From: Colivivens sp963594655
GTDB taxonomy: Bacteria; Bacteroidota; Bacteroidia; Bacteroidales; Bacteroidaceae
Assembly (NCBI GenBank): GCA_963594655.1
Contig: CAVBFD010000008.1
Location: forward strand, 1 to 61,468
Reading direction: 5' to 3'
Length of the DNA stretch: 61,468 nucleotides
Both the position numbers and the translations under genes were made by a program. Below, piece after piece: positions 59,276 to 61,468 of the stretch (its first letter is position 1; each line of letters opens with the position of its first letter). The notes under the pieces were generated by a model, which saw nothing but the letters and a program-made list of their open reading frames with translations, ran no database searches and was not told the DNA's origin.

Positions 59276-61468
59276 ATGAACAAGATCGTTTCAAAGACAC
59301 AGTTCAGTGAGAAGGTGTTCAAGTTCGAGGTGGAAGCCCCGCTCATCGCCAAGTCGCGCAAGGCGGGCCATTTCGTCATCCTGCGTACAGGTGAGAAAGG
59401 TGAGCGCATACCACTGACCATAGCTGACAGCGACGTGGAGAGAGGCACCATCACACTGGTGGTGCAGACAGTGGGTTACAGTACCACCAAGTTATGCCGC
59501 CTTGATGTGGGCGACTGCATAACCGATGTGGTCGGTCCGCTCGGCCAGGCTACACACATAGAGAACTACGGCACCGTGGTGTGTGCCGGAGGTGGAGTCG
59601 GAGTTGCCCCGATGCTGCCTATCATCAAGGCTCTGAAGGAAGCTGGCAACAGGGTGATAAGTGTCCTTGCCGGACGCACCAAGGAACTCATCATACTGGA
59701 GGACGAGGTGCGCAAGCACTCGGACGAGGTCATCATCATGACCGACGACGGCAGTTACGGCCAGAAGGGAGTGGTGACTGTAGGCATCGAGCAGGTCATC
59801 CAGAGAGAGAAGGTGGACAAGTGCTTCGCCATCGGTCCGGCAATCATGATGAAGTTCTGCTGTCTGCTCACAAAGAAATACGGAATACCTACCGACGTGT
59901 CACTCAACACCATCATGGTGGACGGCACAGGAATGTGTGGCGCATGCCGCATCACCGTGGGAGGCAAGACACGCTTCGTGTGCGTTGACGGACCTGAGTT
60001 CGACGGCCATGAGGTGGACTTCGACGAGATGTTCAAGCGCATGGGGGCGTTCAGGGACGTGGAACTGGAGGAGATGAAGAAGCTGGAAGCCCATGTGGGC
60101 GGTGTCGCCACCTGCAACTGTGGGGCGACAAAGCCTACAGCCGACGCGGCGGACATGACTGCCGACACCCCACTGGACGAACTTCTTGACAGGAACGCGC
60201 CGTGGCGCAAGTCACTCCAGACATCCATGAAACCCAAGGAACGTTCCGCCATACAGCGGTGCGTGATGGGAGAACTCGACCCTGCTTACCGTGCCACGAC
60301 ACGTACTGAGGAAGTGAATACCGGACTGACAGTGGAACAGGCACTCACAGAGGCTAAGCGTTGTCTCGACTGTGTGAAGCCCACCTGCATGGAAGGTTGT
60401 CCGGTAAGCATCAACATACCGTCGTTCATCAAGAACATCGAACGGGGACAGTTCCTTGAGGCTGCCAAAGTACTCAAGGCCACCAGTGCCTTGCCTGCCG
60501 TATGCGGACGTGTGTGTCCACAGGAGAAGCAGTGCGAGAGCAAGTGCATCCACCTGAAGATGAACCACCCTGCGGTAGCCATAGGCAACCTCGAGCGGTT
60601 TGCCGCTGACTTCGAGCGCGACTCCGGCAAGATGGCGCTGCCCGAATGTAAGGAGGCCAACGGAATAAAGATAGCCGTGGTGGGTTCCGGTCCCGCCGGA
60701 CTGAGTTTCGCCGGCGACATGGCGAAGAACGGTTACGACGTGACCGTGTTCGAGGCGCTCCACGAGATTGGTGGAGTGTTGAAGTACGGCATCCCCGAGT
60801 TCCGTCTGCCCAACGCCATCGTGGACGTGGAGATACAGAATCTGGAGAAAATCGGGGTACACTTCGTGAAAGACTGCATCGTAGGCAAGACCATCACCGT
60901 GAGCCAACTCGAAAGCGAGGGTTACAAAGGTATCTTCGTGGCGTCGGGAGCGGGACTGCCCAACTTCATGAACATACCGGGAGAGAACAGCATCAACGTG
61001 ATGTCGTCCAACGAGTACCTTACCCGCGTGAACCTGATGGACGCGTCCAACCCTGAGAGCGACACCCCCATCAACCAGGCCAAGAGGGTTATGGTGGTAG
61101 GCGGCGGCAACACGGCCATGGACTCATGCCGTACTGCCAAGAGGCTCGGAGCGGACAAGGTGTTCATTGCCTACAGGCGCAGTGAGGCGGAGATGCCGGC
61201 GCGCCTTGAGGAGGTGAAGCACGCCAAGGAGGAGGGCATCGAGTTCATGACACTCCACAACCCGATAGAATACATCGCCGACGAGAAAGGCAAGGTGTGC
61301 CAGGTACGTTTGCAGAAGATGCAGTTGGGTGAACCCGACGCGTCGGGCAGGCGCAGTCCTGTGCCAATCGAGGGAGCTATAGAGACCATCGACATCGACA
61401 TGGCGATAGTGGCGGTGGGAGTCTCCCCCAACCCACTCGTACCCAAGTCGGTGGAGGGACTGGAACTC
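59276..61468 (+). CDS. Fused NfnA-NfnB-type oxidoreductase (FNR-like subunit plus glutamate-synthase-like subunit), 3' end outside window
   Basis: The frame is open from the ATG at 59276 (AGGAGG-like GGAGG directly before it) to the window edge, 731 codons. Residues 1-280 resemble DHODB-electron-transfer/NfnA: FAD/NAD domain (VVCAGGGVGVAPML at 102-115) and a 2Fe-2S motif (C221-x2-C224...C236). From about 350 it resembles the small subunit of glutamate synthase/NfnB: cysteine clusters CLDCVKPTCMEGCP (363-376) and CGRVCPQEKQCESKC (410-424), FAD loop VVGSGPAGLSFAG (468-480) and a second GGGNTAMD loop. NfnAB couples reduced ferredoxin and NADH to NADPH formation. The fusion is usual in Bacteroidales. 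Its actual electron donor here is unproven. Confidence 0.9.
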   Translation, partial: MNKIVSKTQFSEKVFKFEVEAPLIAKSRKAGHFVILRTGEKGERIPLTIADSDVERGTITLVVQTVGYSTTKLCRLDVGDCITDVVGPLGQATHIENYGTVVCAGGGVGVAPMLPIIKALKEAGNRVISVLAGRTKELIILEDEVRKHSDEVIIMTDDGSYGQKGVVTVGIEQVIQREKVDKCFAIGPAIMMKFCCLLTKKYGIPTDVSLNTIMVDGTGMCGACRITVGGKTRFVCVDGPEFDGHEVDFDEMFKRMGAFRDVELEEMKKLEAHVGGVATCNCGATKPTADAADMTADTPLDELLDRNAPWRKSLQTSMKPKERSAIQRCVMGELDPAYRATTRTEEVNTGLTVEQALTEAKRCLDCVKPTCMEGCPVSINIPSFIKNIERGQFLEAAKVLKATSALPAVCGRVCPQEKQCESKCIHLKMNHPAVAIGNLERFAADFERDSGKMALPECKEANGIKIAVVGSGPAGLSFAGDMAKNGYDVTVFEALHEIGGVLKYGIPEFRLPNAIVDVEIQNLEKIGVHFVKDCIVGKTITVSQLESEGYKGIFVASGAGLPNFMNIPGENSINVMSSNEYLTRVNLMDASNPESDTPINQAKRVMVVGGGNTAMDSCRTAKRLGADKVFIAYRRSEAEMPARLEEVKHAKEEGIEFMTLHNPIEYIADEKGKVCQVRLQKMQLGEPDASGRRSPVPIEGAIETIDIDMAIVAVGVSPNPLVPKSVEGLEL

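Overview
This window is chromosomal DNA of a member of the Bacteroidota, most probably order Bacteroidales (Prevotella/Bacteroides-like). The evidence is the gene content (OMP_b-brl_3-type outer-membrane barrel, DUF1573, DUF4301, DUF5063, fused NfnA-NfnB, a pseudouridine synthase with an Asn/Gly-rich leader, a Lon-Tgt-LptG cluster) and many promoters of the Bacteroidota type (TTTG, about 19-20 nt, TAnnTTTG) with few strong Shine-Dalgarno sites. By eye the GC content is a little above 50 percent and coding density is high. I saw no rRNA or tRNA genes, prophage, insertion sequence with a transposase, or CRISPR array.

Layout. 1-614 is a gene-free, repeat-rich stretch. An acyltransferase-3 gene at 615-1617 (minus) is put out of frame by a nine-base G tract. 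1797-4407 carries mrp, a ComEA-like helix-hairpin-helix protein and a C_GCAxxG_C_C protein. 4500-8392 (minus) is gyrA followed by a TPR protein. 8736-11072 is a GH35 beta-galactosidase. 11175-17888 (minus) is a housekeeping run: dnaX, divIC-like, small membrane protein, purB, RluB-like, asnS. 18298-21303 is a large outer-membrane barrel protein, preceded by a REP-like element. 21409-29692 (minus) holds dapA, ligA, ispE, dnaB, purT and a DUF4301 gene. 29971-32645 is a RelA/SpoT homologue overlapping rlmH. 32864-37657 is a pair of paralogous secreted repeat proteins, the second ending in a dockerin-like module. 37731-38150 (minus) is a DUF1573 protein. 38417-43933 is lon-tgt-lptG-coaX, continuing into an outer-membrane/envelope group (barrel protein, TPR protein, lptC, ppiD-like foldase) up to 49762. 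49971-52469 is a GH51 arabinofuranosidase. 52592-56384 is recF-DUF721-DUF5063-exonuclease-RlmI-like. 56532 to the window end is a stand-alone AICAR transformylase, a small basic protein, serS and a fused NfnAB-type oxidoreductase cut by the window edge.

How the genes work together. Most of the window is core metabolism: replication and repair (gyrA, dnaX, ligA, dnaB, recF), translation and RNA modification (asnS, serS, tgt, rlmH, RluB-like, RlmI-like), purine synthesis (purB, purT, AICAR transformylase) and LPS/outer-membrane assembly (lptG, lptC, ppiD, barrel proteins). Accessory functions are the two glycoside hydrolases, the two tandem secreted repeat proteins and the acyltransferase. Several convergent gene pairs share one bidirectional hairpin terminator.

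Best leads for follow-up: the possible G-tract on/off switch in the acyltransferase; a 22-bp-periodic palindrome array at 249-324; a REP-like multi-hairpin element with two copies; the secreted tandem paralogues with different C-termini; a leaderless recF promoter; and three housekeeping enzymes (Tgt, Mrp, RelA/SpoT) that lack the classic metal-ligand residues of their families.
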